From Granulibacter bethesdensis (GTDB taxonomy: Bacteria > Pseudomonadota > Alphaproteobacteria > Acetobacterales > Acetobacteraceae), in the NCBI RefSeq assembly GCF_001889545.1, contig NZ_CP018194.1:1834501-1898500 (forward strand): DNA of 64,000 nt, in the 5' to 3' direction. Positions within the stretch are counted from its first letter, which is position 1. Each line of letters starts with the position of its first letter. The notes below the pieces were generated by a model. The model saw nothing but the letters and a program-made list of their open reading frames with translations. It was not told where the DNA came from and ran no database searches. Positions 36,807 through 45,407 of this stretch are shown here, in pieces. Both the position numbers and the translations under genes were made by a program.

Positions 36807-37532
36807 ATGTGTACGCTGGTCCTTCTTCGCCGTCCCGGCACAAACTGGCCCCTGCTGATCGCCGCCAACCGGGATGAGCGGCTGGCCCGTCCCTGGTTAC
36901 CTCCTTCCCGACACTGGCCTGATATGGCGATCACGGGCGGGCTGGATATTTTGGCGGGCGGTACATGGATGGCGCTCAGCGATCAGGGCGTGGTTGCCGC
37001 CGTGCTCAACCGCACCGGCACGCTTGGCCCTCTTGCGGGCAGACGAAGCCGGGGAGAGCTCCCACTCCTCGCCCTGCACCATGGCAGCGCAAAAGCAGCC
37101 GTTCAGGCACTCGAAGAGCTGGATGCAGGCGCATGGCGTGGCTTTCATCTGGTGATTGCCGACCGACACCATGCTTTCTGCCTGATCGGCACCGGCCAGC
37201 CCGGCGCACCGGACATCCTCCCTCTCAAGGCAGGGGTCAGCATGATCACGGCCCATGATCCTGCTCCCATTCCCAGTCCTCGCGCAGCCCGCTTCCTGCC
37301 GGTTTTCGAGCATACAGCTCCTCCCTCCCCTCCTGACTGGGGCAGATGGCCCGCGATCATGACAGATCAGAAAGAGCCTCGGGACAGTTGCATCTATCTG
37401 CCACCCCAAAACGGATATGGCACGGTGTGCAGTTCCCTGCTGGGTATTTCAGCCAGTGGCGATCCGGTATGGCAGTTTGCTCCGGCGACACCCCATGCAA
37501 CGAAATACAAGGCTATCGAGATACAAAAATAA
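36807..37532 (+). CDS. NRDE family protein (TANGO2-like)
   Basis: A 241-residue protein with the family's N-terminal Cys and hallmark motif (MCTLVLLRRPGTNWPLLIAANRDER). These proteins belong to the N-terminal nucleophile-like TANGO2 group; in animals TANGO2 is linked to heme and acyl-CoA handling, but the bacterial role is not settled. GGAGG precedes the ATG. It follows purB by 37 bases and is followed by a strong terminator. Confidence 0.88.
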   Translation: MCTLVLLRRPGTNWPLLIAANRDERLARPWLPPSRHWPDMAITGGLDILAGGTWMALSDQGVVAAVLNRTGTLGPLAGRRSRGELPLLALHHGSAKAAVQALEELDAGAWRGFHLVIADRHHAFCLIGTGQPGAPDILPLKAGVSMITAHDPAPIPSPRAARFLPVFEHTAPPSPPDWGRWPAIMTDQKEPRDSCIYLPPQNGYGTVCSSLLGISASGDPVWQFAPATPHATKYKAIEIQK

Positions 37533-37539
37533 AAAAAGG

Positions 37540-37573
37540 GGGGAGCCAGATTATCTCCGGCTCCCCTCTTCTT
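37540..37573. terminator. Bidirectional terminator between NRDE gene and first SLS-RTX gene
   Basis: GGGGAGCC (37540-37547) pairs with GGCTCCCC (37559-37566). A T-rich run follows on the plus strand and an A run precedes it, so it can end both the NRDE transcript and the convergent SLS-RTX transcript. Confidence 0.85.
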
Positions 37574-37603
37574 TTTGCCTCGACAGCATCGTCAGTCAGA
37601 CGC

Positions 37604-40600
37604 TCATCCGAACTGGCTGCGACTGAGTGCGGAAACGCCGACCAGCGTGATCTGCGTGTTATCGGTCAATGTGAAGTGCATGTTGCCGGACCCGTCCACG
37701 CTCTTCGTCGCATAGGACGCATCCGCCTGTGCACCAGAGAACCCGTTCAGGATCAGACGATCAACACCCGCCGTGAAACCGGTGATCGTGTCAGAGCCTC
37801 CGGCCTGACCATTGGCAAAGGCAAAGATATCAACTGACGCGCTATTCGTGCTCCCGATCATCAGATCATCGCCAGTCCCCGCGAACATCACAGTGCCGTC
37901 AGCACCACCGCCATTCAGCGTCGTGTTGCCGCCGGCGGCCTGCAACACATTCCCACTCCCTGTCGCGGTCAGAACATCGCCATTCCCACCACCAAACGCC
38001 AGACTGTGCCCGGCAACAGAGATCTGGTTCAAACCAGCCGTCCCACCAAAATACGTGCCGTTGACGCCGTTATTCACCATGATGCTGCCATTGCCGCCCT
38101 GGATCGTGTCAGCGCCTCCGCCCCCCGTGTAGAACAGCGTCGCTCCGCTCTGACCAAAGGCAAGCAGCCCACCAGCCGAACCTCCAAACAGGTTCGACGT
38201 GCTGCCGGCGCCCGTCACGATAAACCCGCCGCCATTGCCCGCCGCGTAAGTCAGGTTACCCGCCGTGCCAAACAGGGTCGAGGCACCATCCCCACCCATA
38301 ATGGTGCTCGCGCCGCCAGCCCCAATGAACATCACACCGGAAGACCCACCAGAAATCGTCGCGTTCGACCCAGCCGCACCAATCACGGTATTCGCGCCGG
38401 CTCCAACCGCGACATTATCCGCGCCATAGCTCCACAGAGAGTTCCCCTGGCCACTCAGCATGACGGTCGAACCGCCAGTCCCTGTCAGGATCAGATCATG
38501 ACCGGCAGTAGCGTGGATTGTATCCTGACCACGACCGCCGAAGATGGTTGCAGAACCCTCTCCATCATGGAACACGGTCGAGCCTCTGCCACCGATCAGC
38601 AGGTCACCACTGCCAACAGCCTGCAGCACACCACCACCGGAACCACTCGCCAGAGTATCATGGCCGGAACCGCCAATGATCGTGTCAGCCTTCGAGCCAC
38701 CTGCCAGATACTGGTTCAGCGTCGTGTTCACCTGCAATACAACCGGCGCTATTTCGTTTTTCAGCATCACCTGAACAAAAGACGGTGCAGAACTGCTGGA
38801 TGAAGGCTCGAACACAAGATTCTGAAAGGAGCTCAACACTTCTGCAGTTGTACCAGCAATAGTGTATGTGCTGCCATCAGGACTGACCGTACCACTGCCA
38901 AGATTTGAAAAAATCCCTCTATAAGCTTCATTAAATCTAAATGAAGCTGTCATGGTTCCACTGGAAGAGGCGCCGCTCACGCTCACCTGCTTCGGCAGTT
39001 GGCTATAATCAGCCACATATAGAAGAGTACTGTCATCCGCATCTGCTTGGGTCAGAAGTGCCGGTGCATTGGCAAAGGTGAGCACATAATGGCCATAGCT
39101 GTTAGCCACAGTCACCGTATTACCGGACTGCGTAACCGTGGTATTGCTGCTGTACTGAAGCCAGTCCAGATCAATCTGATCCCCACTCTGAAAACCACTG
39201 ATCACCGCCCCGGAAACAACTGAACGGAAATCGGTAATCAGCAATGTTCCACTACCAGCACTGCTGAAGGTCAATGAGCCACTCAAGCTTCCTCCCCTCA
39301 GGATAACCGCCGAGCCATTTCCAGTAATCACATCATCCACCGCAACGCCAGCCACAGTCTGAATACCACCGGTACTGATGATTGTGCCGCTGACAACACC
39401 ACCTACGCTGATGATCTGGGTAGCATCGGCACTCACTATTGTGCCTGTTGCGGTGCCACCTGAAGATATGGTCTGGATTCCGGAAGCAGCAAGCATCGTG
39501 CTGATGACTGATCCACCCGACACAACAGCCTGTAAACCGCCGGAACTGATCACCGTCAAACTTGCAATGCCCCCACCTGACACAGACTGCGTTCCACCGC
39601 CCGCAACCGTCGTGCTGATAACAGAACCGCCTGACAAAACTGCCTGTAGCCCGTTTGCACTGATTTGTGTGAGACTGGCATTTCCACCAGAGGAAACGAA
39701 CTGTGTTCCACCGCTGAAAACTGTCGCGCTGGTCACAGAACCTGCAGACAGGATGGTCTGGGTGCCTCCGCTGATGATTGCGCTTACAGCGTTTCCTCCA
39801 GACAGGACATTCTGGTTTGCATTATAATTGACTGCAGCCCCTACAAGCACGGCACCGTCATAGATGTTCTGGCTGCCGCCATACGTAATCAGCACATTGC
39901 TGACAATACTACCGGAATAAACATTCTGAATACCATTGACGGAAGCATTGATGGAACTGCCGCCCGCATAAACATTCTGCGTACCTGCCACCAGAATGTT
40001 GGAAGCCCTGCCACCGGAAGAAATATTCTGGATACTGCCGGTGGTCAGTCCCATGCTGCTGGTATTACCACCATAAAAAATATTCTGGATACCAGTAATA
40101 ATTCCGCTGACCGCCATCCCGCCGGACGAAACATTCTGGATGGCACCACTGCTGACCATAACGCCATCATCAAGGCCGCCATCATAAATCGTCTGGATTC
40201 CACCGTTTTCGATATCCGTGCTGATGGTTTCTCCACCAGACGACACGAACTGCGTTGCCCCCCGGCTGACCGTTACGTTCATGGCGCTGCCGGCTGCATA
40301 TACAATCTGAATACCGCCGGATTTCAGCGCCGTGTCACTGACTGTGCCACCAGATGAAATAATCTGGGTACCGCCATTGCTGACTGTCGCCCCACTATCC
40401 GTTCCACCGGCATAAACAGTCTGGGTCCCACCGGTCCTGATGACTGTGTCAGTGGCCGTGCCGCCATTGCTGATTGTCAAGGCACCGCCCGTGCTGATCA
40501 CGGTGCTGCTCGCACTCCCCCCCTCTGAAACAACGATTAGACCAGCACTCCTAACGATGCTGCTGATAACGGTGCCCTCCACCGTAGCAGAATCATATTG

Positions 40601-40666
40601 CCCACCAGGGACACCCAGAATGAGACCTGTCGATGTCATGCCAGAAGCAATATCAATAACGGACAT
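37604..40666 (-). CDS. SLS/AIDA-repeat protein with RTX-like C-terminal tail (1020 aa)
   Basis: The most diverged of five related giant proteins. Residues 1 to about 480 are SLS repeats of about 19 residues (ISSGGTVSDTALKSGGIQ style), in which Ser/Thr and Gly dominate. A linker domain (about 480-645) then precedes the shared tail of about 370 residues starting LNQYLAGGSKADTIIGGSGHD, with GGRGQDTI and GGGGADTIQGG repeats and a final DTITGFTAGVDRLILNGF block, as in type I secreted RTX proteins. It has no signal peptide and no autotransporter barrel. Start ATG 40666 has AGAAGGA at eight bases. A cell-surface or secreted adhesin, probably O-heptosylated by the enzyme at 22076-23338, is inferred. 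The repeat count is estimated by period, not counted. Confidence 0.8.
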   Translation of the reverse strand: MSVIDIASGMTSTGLILGVPGGQYDSATVEGTVISSIVRSAGLIVVSEGGSASSTVISTGGALTISNGGTATDTVIRTGGTQTVYAGGTDSGATVSNGGTQIISSGGTVSDTALKSGGIQIVYAAGSAMNVTVSRGATQFVSSGGETISTDIENGGIQTIYDGGLDDGVMVSSGAIQNVSSGGMAVSGIITGIQNIFYGGNTSSMGLTTGSIQNISSGGRASNILVAGTQNVYAGGSSINASVNGIQNVYSGSIVSNVLITYGGSQNIYDGAVLVGAAVNYNANQNVLSGGNAVSAIISGGTQTILSAGSVTSATVFSGGTQFVSSGGNASLTQISANGLQAVLSGGSVISTTVAGGGTQSVSGGGIASLTVISSGGLQAVVSGGSVISTMLAASGIQTISSGGTATGTIVSADATQIISVGGVVSGTIISTGGIQTVAGVAVDDVITGNGSAVILRGGSLSGSLTFSSAGSGTLLITDFRSVVSGAVISGFQSGDQIDLDWLQYSSNTTVTQSGNTVTVANSYGHYVLTFANAPALLTQADADDSTLLYVADYSQLPKQVSVSGASSSGTMTASFRFNEAYRGIFSNLGSGTVSPDGSTYTIAGTTAEVLSSFQNLVFEPSSSSSAPSFVQVMLKNEIAPVVLQVNTTLNQYLAGGSKADTIIGGSGHDTLASGSGGGVLQAVGSGDLLIGGRGSTVFHDGEGSATIFGGRGQDTIHATAGHDLILTGTGGSTVMLSGQGNSLWSYGADNVAVGAGANTVIGAAGSNATISGGSSGVMFIGAGGASTIMGGDGASTLFGTAGNLTYAAGNGGGFIVTGAGSTSNLFGGSAGGLLAFGQSGATLFYTGGGGADTIQGGNGSIMVNNGVNGTYFGGTAGLNQISVAGHSLAFGGGNGDVLTATGSGNVLQAAGGNTTLNGGGADGTVMFAGTGDDLMIGSTNSASVDIFAFANGQAGGSDTITGFTAGVDRLILNGFSGAQADASYATKSVDGSGNMHFTLTDNTQITLVGVSALSRSQFG

Positions 40667-40925
40667 TTATTTATCCTTCTAAATATATTAATATTGAAAT
40701 TAATAGAAATTCTTACTTTTATATTAAAATTTAAACTTTTTTATTTTATCACAAGATTTATATATTTAGAAAGAAAATATACAAATGTATATTTTTAATA
40801 AATAACAAATTTCAACACTTTCTTCCTGCCAGTTCAGGGCATGGTCTGGCACCTCTCAGATAAAAAAGGGGAAACGGACTTCTCCCGTTTCCCCTTTTCT
40901 ACCAATAAATCGTTTTAGGCTATTC
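40667..40925. promoter_or_regulatory. AT-rich leader of the 1020-aa gene and upstream terminator
   Basis: About 40670-40810 is strongly AT-rich and should hold the minus-strand promoter of the gene ending at 37604. A hairpin GGGGAAACG (40868-40876) / CGTTTCCCC (40886-40894), flanked by A and T runs, ends the upstream gene whose stop is at 40926. No other gene is visible. Confidence 0.5.
40868..40899 (-). terminator. Terminator of the 1350-aa SLS-RTX gene
   Basis: A perfect nine-base stem, GGGGAAACG/CGTTTCCCC, is followed on the minus strand by a run of T (the A run at 40862-40867). Confidence 0.85.
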
Positions 40926-43900
40926 TTATCCGAACTGGTTCCGGCTGAGTGCGGAAACGCCGACCAGCGTGATCTGCGTGTTATCCGTCAATGTGAAGTG
41001 CATGTTGCCGGACCCGTCCACACTCTTCGTCGCGTAGGACGCATCAACCTGTTCACCAGAGAAACCATTCAGGACCAGGTGATCCGTACCAGCCGTGAAA
41101 CCACTGATCGTGTCAGAGCCTCCGGCCTGACCATTGGCAAAGGCAAAGATATCAACTGACGCGCTATTCGTGCTCCCGATCATCAGATCATCGCCAGTCC
41201 CCGCGAACATCACAGTGCCGTCAGCACCACCGCCATTCAGCGTCGTGTTGCCGCCGGCGGCCTGCAACACATTCCCACTCCCTGTCGCGGTCAGAACATC
41301 GCCATTCCCACCACCAAACGCCAGACTGTGCCCGGCAACAGAGATCTGGTTCAAACCAGCCGTCCCACCAAAATACGTGCCGTTGACGCCGTTATTCACC
41401 ATGATGCTGCCATTGCCGCCCTGGATCGTGTCAGCGCCTCCGCCCCCCGTGTAGAACAGCGTCGCTCCGCTCTGACCAAAGGCAAGCAGCCCACCAGCCG
41501 AACCTCCAAACAGGTTGGACGTGCTGCCGGCGCCCGTCACGATAAACCCGCCCCCATTGCCCGCCGCGTAAGTCAGGTTACCCGCCGTGCCAAACAGGGT
41601 CGAGGCACCATCCCCACCCATAATGGTGCTCGCGCCGCCTGCCCCAATGAACATCACACCGGAAGACCCGCCAGAAATCGTCGCGTTCGAGCCAGCCGCA
41701 CCAATCACGGTATTCGCGCCGGCTCCAACCGCGACATTATCCGCGCCATAGCTCCACAGAGAGTTCCCCTGGCCACTCAGCATGACGGTCGAACCGCCAG
41801 TCCCTGTCAGGATCAGATCATGACCGGCAGTAGCGTGGATTGTATCCTGACCACGACCGCCGAAGATGGTTGCAGAACCCTCTCCATCATGGAACACGGT
41901 CGAGCCTCTGCCACCGATCAGCAGGTCACCACTGCCAACAGCCTGCAGCACGCCACCACCGGAACCACTCGCCAGAGTATCATGGCCAGAACCGCCAATG
42001 ATCGTGTCAGCCGCTGCACCACCTGCCAGATACTGGTTCAGCGTCGTGTCCAGTTGCAGCACGATCGGAGCTGCCTCGTTTGACAGAGACAGACTGACCG
42101 AACTCGCAGAACCGCCACCGCTCGGCTGGAACACCAGGTTCTGCAACGCCGTGGAAACCTCGGCGGACGTCCCCGTCACGCTGTAGGTCTTGCCATCCGT
42201 GCTGACTTCACCAGAACCAAGATTCGCATAGCTTCCCGCATATGCAGAATCAAAGCCAAACTTAGCCGTCACACTGGAGGCCGTGCCACCAAGAGACATG
42301 CTCTGTGCTGGCAGAATGCCTCCCGCTGCATACAGCACAGTGGAACCATTCGAACCCTGCCGCGCAAGGAATACACGATTGCCAGGCCCGTCACTCGCAA
42401 AGTTCAGACTGTAGCTGCCATTCCCCGTCACAACGCTGGTAGTGCTGCCGGATTGTGTCACATAGGTCTGGCTGTCATAGCCGAGACCGGTCAGATCAAT
42501 CTCATCGTCGCTCTGGAAACCGCTGATCACAGCGCCAGAGACGACCGCGCTGTTGTCTCCGATGACGAGCGTCCCACTGCCAACACCCGAGAAAGTCAAC
42601 GAGCCACTGAGCACACCACCGCTATTGACAGTGACCGTCCCGCTACCGGCAATCACGTCATTCAACGCAACGCCGCCGGCAAAGATCTGCTGGCCACCAC
42701 CAGAGGTCACAACAGTCCCACTAGCAACGCCGCCGGACTGGATGCTTTGCAACGCACCGCTACCGATTACCTGCGCACTATACGCAACCCCGGACAATGT
42801 CTGAAGTGTCCCAAGCAACTGGGTACCACTCGCCACACCGCCCGCATCCACGAACTCGCTGCCGGAACTGACAACCGTGCCAATCGCGACACCGCCCGAA
42901 TAGATATTTTCCATCCCGCCCGACAGCACCGTGCCGGATGCAATGCCTCCACTGCTGATCAATGCATTGCCGCCGATCAGCACAGTGTCGCTGGCCGTGC
43001 CGCCGCTCAGATACAGATCACCATTGGTGGTTATGCGGGTGCCTGATACCGATCCACCAGACTGCACCACCGTCCTGCCATTGTTCAGCAGCGTGCCAAT
43101 CGCGGAACCACCCGAAGAAACAATCAGGTCGCTGGCCTGATTCTCGATATCAACACCTGATACGCTGGCGCCGGAAGAAACAGTGAAGTTCCCACCTGAC
43201 AAAACAGCAGACTGCGCCACGCCGCCACTGAGAAGGGATACATTACCGCCAAGACGGATGACTGTGCCGAGTGCACTCCCTCCCGCACTGATAATCTGGC
43301 TGCCGCCGCTGTTCACACTCGCCGACAGGACAGAACCGCCTGACGAAACAGCCTGCAAGCCACCATTGCTGATGACCGTGCCACTCGCGACACCGCCAGA
43401 GGAGACGAGCTGCAACGCCCCAGAAGCGAGAACCGTGGCCGTTGCCGTGCCTCCGGAAGACAGGGTCTGGGAAACCGCACTCAGAAACGACACGCCACTT
43501 ACAGACGCACCATTCACCAGAACCTGCTGGGCACCGGCAGAGTAAACAATACCGCTGACAACAGCCCCACCATTCAGAACCAGACTGCCGCCAGAGCTCA
43601 CCGTCGCAGACGTCGCAGAACCACCAGACAGAACAGACTCGATGCCACCAGAACTGATCTGCGTGCTGCTCGCTACGCCGCCAAACACAACATCCTGCTG
43701 GCCACCCAAACTGACGACTGTACCGCTCGCTACGCCGCCAGAGGATACACCCTGCACCGCACCAGAGGCGAGAACCGTTCCGATGGCCGTGCCTCCGGAA
43801 GACAGGGTCTGGGAAACCGCACTGAGAAACGACACGGCATTTGTAGACGCGCCACTCACCAGAACCTGCTGCGCACCAGCAGAGTAAACAATACCGCTGA

Positions 43901-44978
43901 CTACAGAACCACCGTTCAGAACCAGGCTGCCGCCAGAGCTCACCGTCGCAGACGTTGCAGAACCACCAGAAGAAACAGACTCGGTGCCACCAGCACTGAT
44001 GTGCGTACCGCTCGCTAAACCGCCAGACCAAACAACCTGTTTGCCACCAGAACTGATCTGCGTGCCGATCGCTACGCCGCCAATGTCAACATACTGGTTA
44101 CCACCAGAACTGATCTGCGTGTCACTCGCTACGCCGCCAGTGTCAACATACTGATTACCACCAAAACTGATCTGCGTACCACTCGCTGCACCGCCAGAGG
44201 ATACATCTTGCCTGCCACCAGAACTGATCTGTGTGCCGCTCGCTACGCCGCCAGAGGATACAAGCTGCTGCCCCCCAGAACTGATCTGCGTGCCACTCGC
44301 TACGCCAGAGAATACATACTGCTGGCCCCCAGAACTGATCTGCGTGCCACTCGCTACGCCGCCAGGCCGAACATACTGTTGGCCACCAGCACTGATCTGC
44401 GTACCACTCGCTACGCCGCCAGAGGATACAGTCTGCAAGCCACCAGAACTGATCTGCGTGCCTATCGCTACGCCGCCAGAGGATACATTCTGATAGCCAC
44501 TAGAAGTGAGCAGCGTGCGACTCGCTATACCACCAGTGGATACAGTCTGTAACCCACCAGAACTGACCATCGTGTCAGTCGCTAAACCGCCAGCGGAAAC
44601 AAACTGCCAGCCGCCAGAACTGACTGTCGCGCCATTTACTACACTACTATCAAGAATATACTCCAGTCCTCCCGCACCGATCCGGGTGCCGTTCGCTACA
44701 CCACCGTATATGACAAACTGCTGTCCGAAATACCCGGGGCCTGCACTGACAAGATTGGCGCCATTCGCTACAGCACCCATAACAATAGTCTGCTGACCGC
44801 CAGAAACCATAGTCCCAATGGCTATACCACCAGAAGAAACAGTCTGGGAACCGCCACTCAATATCTGCGCTGAAACAGCAATACCATAAACATCTGCCCT
44901 GATATAGGTACCACCAGAAACAATTACATATCCACTTGAAGTAACACCAGAAGAAATAACAATAGTTCCATTAGCCAT
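40926..44978 (-). CDS. SLS/AIDA-repeat protein with RTX-like C-terminal tail (1350 aa)
   Basis: Starts MANGTIVISSGVTSSGYVIV with AAGG eight bases upstream, no signal peptide. About residues 20-430 are near-perfect 19-residue SLS units (GVASGTQISSGGQQYV type), among them a block repeated twice that reads VLNGGSVVSGIVYSAGAQQV and SFLSAVSQTLSSGGTA. More varied SLS units follow, then the linker (LTFSGVGSGTLVIGDNSAVV) and the shared RTX-like tail (SAGGAAADTIIGGSGHD-type start, DTISGFTAGTDHLVLNGF near the end). DNA from its stop to about 43650 is nearly identical to 60806-63530 with no indels. Role inferred: glycosylated, type I secreted adhesin. Confidence 0.8.
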   Translation of the reverse strand: MANGTIVISSGVTSSGYVIVSGGTYIRADVYGIAVSAQILSGGSQTVSSGGIAIGTMVSGGQQTIVMGAVANGANLVSAGPGYFGQQFVIYGGVANGTRIGAGGLEYILDSSVVNGATVSSGGWQFVSAGGLATDTMVSSGGLQTVSTGGIASRTLLTSSGYQNVSSGGVAIGTQISSGGLQTVSSGGVASGTQISAGGQQYVRPGGVASGTQISSGGQQYVFSGVASGTQISSGGQQLVSSGGVASGTQISSGGRQDVSSGGAASGTQISFGGNQYVDTGGVASDTQISSGGNQYVDIGGVAIGTQISSGGKQVVWSGGLASGTHISAGGTESVSSGGSATSATVSSGGSLVLNGGSVVSGIVYSAGAQQVLVSGASTNAVSFLSAVSQTLSSGGTAIGTVLASGAVQGVSSGGVASGTVVSLGGQQDVVFGGVASSTQISSGGIESVLSGGSATSATVSSGGSLVLNGGAVVSGIVYSAGAQQVLVNGASVSGVSFLSAVSQTLSSGGTATATVLASGALQLVSSGGVASGTVISNGGLQAVSSGGSVLSASVNSGGSQIISAGGSALGTVIRLGGNVSLLSGGVAQSAVLSGGNFTVSSGASVSGVDIENQASDLIVSSGGSAIGTLLNNGRTVVQSGGSVSGTRITTNGDLYLSGGTASDTVLIGGNALISSGGIASGTVLSGGMENIYSGGVAIGTVVSSGSEFVDAGGVASGTQLLGTLQTLSGVAYSAQVIGSGALQSIQSGGVASGTVVTSGGGQQIFAGGVALNDVIAGSGTVTVNSGGVLSGSLTFSGVGSGTLVIGDNSAVVSGAVISGFQSDDEIDLTGLGYDSQTYVTQSGSTTSVVTGNGSYSLNFASDGPGNRVFLARQGSNGSTVLYAAGGILPAQSMSLGGTASSVTAKFGFDSAYAGSYANLGSGEVSTDGKTYSVTGTSAEVSTALQNLVFQPSGGGSASSVSLSLSNEAAPIVLQLDTTLNQYLAGGAAADTIIGGSGHDTLASGSGGGVLQAVGSGDLLIGGRGSTVFHDGEGSATIFGGRGQDTIHATAGHDLILTGTGGSTVMLSGQGNSLWSYGADNVAVGAGANTVIGAAGSNATISGGSSGVMFIGAGGASTIMGGDGASTLFGTAGNLTYAAGNGGGFIVTGAGSTSNLFGGSAGGLLAFGQSGATLFYTGGGGADTIQGGNGSIMVNNGVNGTYFGGTAGLNQISVAGHSLAFGGGNGDVLTATGSGNVLQAAGGNTTLNGGGADGTVMFAGTGDDLMIGSTNSASVDIFAFANGQAGGSDTISGFTAGTDHLVLNGFSGEQVDASYATKSVDGSGNMHFTLTDNTQITLVGVSALSRNQFG
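44044..44610 (-). repeat. 57-bp tandem repeats coding for SLS units
   Basis: The core CCACCAGAACTGATCTGCGT recurs at a 57-bp step (44044, 44101, 44158, 44215) with one 54-bp step, each unit coding for 19 residues. Similar arrays lie at about 53480-53990, 59690-60080 and 63590-63990. Such near-identical repeats are prone to in-frame expansion and loss. Confidence 0.85.
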
Positions 44979-45342
44979 AAAACTAACCTTTGATTTTTAG
45001 AATAATTAATATATTTATATCATTTAAATTAATGTGGCGAGTAAAATTAAAATTAAATTTAATTAAATATTATTAAACGGAATGCCTAAGCGACGGCACA
45101 GGAAGAAAGCATCACTGATGTTTTTCGATGAACTGCAGGCTATTTTATAGAGCTGAGCATAAATATTCGCGCCATCAGAAGACACAGTTTGATTACCACC
45201 AGAATTTATCCGCGCTCTACTGCCACACTAATTGAGAGAAAATATTGGTGTCCCCATTACTGATCGTGTCCAAAATCAATATTTATTGTTAATATTAAAA
45301 ATAGGAATCGCATGTTTAATGTGACGAAGCGAATTAAAAAAA
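44979..45342. other. AT-rich leader of the 1350-aa gene and SLS gene remnant
   Basis: About 44985-45090 is AT-rich and probably carries the promoter of the gene starting at 44978. From 45227 down to a stop at 45063 a minus-strand frame reads an SLS-like unit (INSGGNQTVSSDGA) and then AQLYKIAC; this looks like the broken end of a former SLS gene. The AQLYKIAC stretch recurs in the cassettes at 56.3 and 60.6 kb. Confidence 0.5.
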
Positions 45343-45370
45343 ACGCCGTAGCCAGCAACGGCTACGGCGT
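45343..45370 (-). terminator. Terminator of the 3508-aa SLS-RTX gene
   Basis: ACGCCGTAGCC (45343-45353) pairs with GGCTACGGCGT (45360-45370). On the minus strand a run of eight T follows. Almost the same element ends the genes at 56570 and 60806. Confidence 0.92.
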
Positions 45371-45407
45371 CTGATAGATCGCGAAAAAGCAGAGTGAAAT
45401 CAGACGC

